From positions 13,639,249 to 13,703,248 of the forward strand of contig OY992832.1 of NCBI GenBank assembly GCA_963921425.1: a stretch of 64,000 bases of DNA, in the 5' to 3' direction. A program made the translations under genes and the position numbers. The DNA is from Dryas octopetala (lineage: Eukaryota; Streptophyta; Magnoliopsida; Rosales; Rosaceae). Below are positions 61,625 to 64,000 of the stretch, piece by piece (within the stretch, counting starts at the first letter, position 1; each line of letters begins with the position of its first letter). The notes under the pieces were generated by a model. The model was not told the origin of the DNA. It worked only from the letters and a program-made list of their open reading frames with translations, and made no database searches.

Positions 61625-63716
61625 ATGCCTGAAGCTCCAAAGAACTCCTTGAAACCCACCACAGACTATTACCTCGCAGACAAGAACGAGAAGGCCCTTC
61701 ACTTCATTGAAGATGTGACAGAAAACGCTGATGAGGTCCAAAAGCGGGTGCTAGCTGAAATCCTTGGTCGCAGTGCTCACGTTGAGTACTTGCAGCGACA
61801 TGGCCTCAACGGTCACACTGACCGCGAGACTTTCAAGAAAGTCATGCCTGTGATCAAGTATGAGGACCTTCAAGCTGATATCAACCGTATTGCCAATGGT
61901 GACACCTCCCCAATCCTCTGCTCAAAGCCCATTTCTGAGTTTTTGACAAGGTGGGTAGTGGGGTGTCTACATTTTTTAACATCTCTGTGAGTTTAGCTAA
62001 ATGGCCGGGTTTGTTTGTTTGTGTTTTTGGTTTTTTTGGCTAAATGGGTTTGTTCTTGTTTTTGGTTTTTTTGTAGCTCTGGGACATCAGGTGGGGAGCG
62101 AAAATTGATGCCAACAATTGAAGAAGAGCTGGAGAGGAGGTCACTTCTCTATAGCCTATTGATGCCTGTGATGAGCCAATATGTGCCTGGCTTAGACAAA
62201 GGCAAAGGGATGTACTTTTTGTTCATAAAATCAGAGGCCAAAACACATGGGGGTCTTGTGGCACGCCCAGTGCTCACTAGCTATTACAAAAGCTCCCATT
62301 TCCAACAAAGGCCTTTTGACCCTTACACAAACTACACCAGCCCAAATGAGACCATTCTCTGCCCAGACTCTTACCAAAGCATGTATTCCCAATTGCTCTG
62401 CGGCCTCTGCCAAAACAAAGAGGTCCTCCGGGTTGGTGCTGTTTTTGCCTCTGGCTTCATTCGTGCAATTAGATTCTTAGAGAAGCACTGGCCTCTTCTC
62501 TGCAAGGACATAGCTTCTGGGACCATAAACCCCCAAATCACTGACCCTTCAGTGCGTGAGTCAGTCATGAAAATCCTTAAGCCTGACCCAAAACTGGCAA
62601 ATTTCATTGAAACCGAGTGTGGGAAAAACTCCTGGCAAGGGATCATCCCAAGGCTTTGGCCCAACACAAAGTATGTGGATGTTATTGTGACTGGAACCAT
62701 GTCACAGTACATTCCCACACTTGATTACTACAGCAATGGGCTGCCTCTGGTTTGCACTATGTATGCTTCCTCAGAGTGCTATTTTGGTGTGAACCTCAAC
62801 CCTCTGTGCAAACCGAGTGAGGTCTCCTATACCCTCATTCCCACCATGGGCTACTTTGAGTTCCTCCCAGTTCAGAGAAACAATGGGATCACCAACAACT
62901 CTCTCTCTGTGCCCAATTCTCTTAATGATAAAGAGCAACAACAGCTGGTGGATCTTGTTGATGTCAAGCTTGGTCAAGAATATGAGCTTGTTGTCACAAC
63001 CTATGCTGGTAAGTGGTAACTTTTTTATCTCAACTACTTAATTCATCAAATTCTATATGCATTCTAGCTCAATTTGGTTTCTAAATTTTTGGGACTAAGA
63101 TGGATTTTTGGTGCTATAAATTGCAGGACTTTACCGCTATAGAGTAGGAGATGTGCTAAGAGTGGCAGGGTTCAAGAACAAGGCTCCACAATTCACCTTC
63201 ATATGCAGGAAAAATGTGGTGCTAAGCATTGATTCAGACAAGACTGATGAGGTGGAGCTGCAAAACGCAGTGAAGAATGCTGTGAACCATTTGGTGCCAT
63301 TTGATGCCACTGTGGCCGAGTACACAAGCTATGCAGACACAACCACAATTCCAGGCCACTATGTGCTTTTTTGGGAGCTCAGCCTCAATGGGTCAACCCC
63401 AATCCCACCCTCAGTTTTTGAGGACTGCTGCTTGACCATTGAGGAGTCACTCAACAGTGTGTACCGCCAAGGCCGGGTCTCAGACAAATCAATTGGTCCC
63501 CTTGAGGTCAAGATTGTGGAGGCAGGGACCTTTGACAAGCTGATGGACTATGCCATCAGCTTAGGGGCTTCCATTAACCAGTACAAGACCCCAAGGTGTG
63601 TGAAATTTGCACCCATTCTTGAGCTCTTGAACTCAAGGGTGGTCTCAAACTACTTCAGCCCCAAGTGCCCCAAATGGGTCCCAGGCCACAAGCAATGGTG
63701 CAACCATGATCAATGA
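61625..63716 (+). CDS. GH3.6: Indole-3-acetic acid-amido synthetase, GH3.5/GH3.6 type
   Basis: Exons 61625-61950, 62077-63008 and 63127-63716 join in frame to 615 aa, the usual size of group II GH3 proteins. The enzyme adenylates indole-3-acetic acid with ATP and transfers it to an amino acid, lowering free auxin; it is cytosolic. The three ATP/AMP-binding motifs are all present: [10 protein letters not shown] (split by the first intron within the first Ser), [11 protein letters not shown], and YRVGDVLRV at the start of exon 3. The C-terminal small domain has [14 protein letters not shown] and YKTPRCVKF. The start MPEAPK is the same as in Arabidopsis DFL1/GH3.6 and the closest relatives are GH3.5/GH3.6; which of the two cannot be decided. 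GH3 genes are rapidly auxin-induced. A TATA box, a long CT leader and a nearby MITE are seen upstream; no TGTCTC lies in the proximal 1.5 kb by eye. Confidence 0.95.
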
Positions 63717-64000
63717 ATTAAAGGAATAAAGTAATGAAGGGACTATCATGTGCTAGCTTTGGCCTCTTAATTGATTTAAGTAGCTGCTTTCATGGAGGTT
63801 CACAAGAACTGTTTTTGTGATCATCTTAGGGAAAGAGTAACTACCCATTTTAGGTTAACCTTATGTTTTTATGTTTATCCCCCTCTTTTGAAATTTTTAG
63901 TTTTTGTTCAAGGTGCAGAGACTTTAAATTAGCATCCATGTACAAAAACAGTTCCTATCTCAATGAAGCTCTTTTTCTTTCTTTGCATTTTGCAATTTGC
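63717..64000 (+). other. 3' UTR and downstream flank of GH3
   Basis: GAATAAAG just after the stop and T-rich DNA further on are compatible with a 3' UTR. No other gene starts before the window ends. Confidence 0.6.

Noticed and set aside
1..64000. CRISPR arrays, operons, conserved plant miRNAs and tRNA genes
   Set aside because: A eukaryotic nuclear region; no regularly spaced repeats, and none of the common plant miRNA sequences I could recall was seen by eye on either strand.

Overview
The window is plant nuclear DNA. The genes have many short introns with GT/AG borders, the protein families are plant-specific (S-domain receptor kinases, GH3 auxin conjugases, plant bHLH), the intergenic DNA is AT-rich, and there are many fold-back transposons and CT/AT microsatellites. 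The protein sequences and gene order suggest a eudicot, most likely Rosaceae and perhaps Prunus. That assignment is inference and was not checked by search.

Layout. 1-14.3 kb: three G-type lectin S-receptor-like kinases. Two are on + (1-2229, cut by the window edge, and 3887-7154) and one is on - (14232-11147). A single-exon gene on - (10104-7822) lies between them; it has coiled coils and a SCAB-like Ig-PH C-terminus. 14.3-22.1 kb: no intact gene, but several MITEs, a decayed kinase fragment, a LINE-type RNase H fragment and a perfect-looking hairpin. 22.1-26.6 kb: a flavodoxin-like quinone reductase (FQR1). 30.3-32.5 kb, on -: a bHLH112-like transcription factor in seven exons. 32.5-45.1 kb: repeats, including two elements of about 1.4 kb that look like non-autonomous Mutator-like elements. 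45.15-48.55 kb: a WDR25/PRP17-like WD40 gene in four exons. 48.5-61.6 kb: gene-free, AT-rich, with two blocks rich in ACGT-core motifs. 61.6-63.7 kb: a GH3.5/GH3.6-type IAA-amido synthetase in three exons.

The genes do not form one pathway. FQR1 and the GH3 gene are both auxin-inducible families, and in Arabidopsis their homologues sit beside each other and beside S-domain kinases and a WD40 gene. The window therefore looks like an ancestral eudicot block whose pieces are split between two Arabidopsis regions (from memory, At4g27260-27300 and At5g54500-54520).

Most unusual observations: both complete receptor kinases have lost almost the whole mannose-binding lectin region at the same place while keeping an intact frame and kinase; a segment of about 300 bp is inverted inside one intron of the minus-strand paralogue; and several fold-back elements carry 9-bp target duplications, one of them just upstream of a receptor kinase and another just upstream of the GH3 gene.
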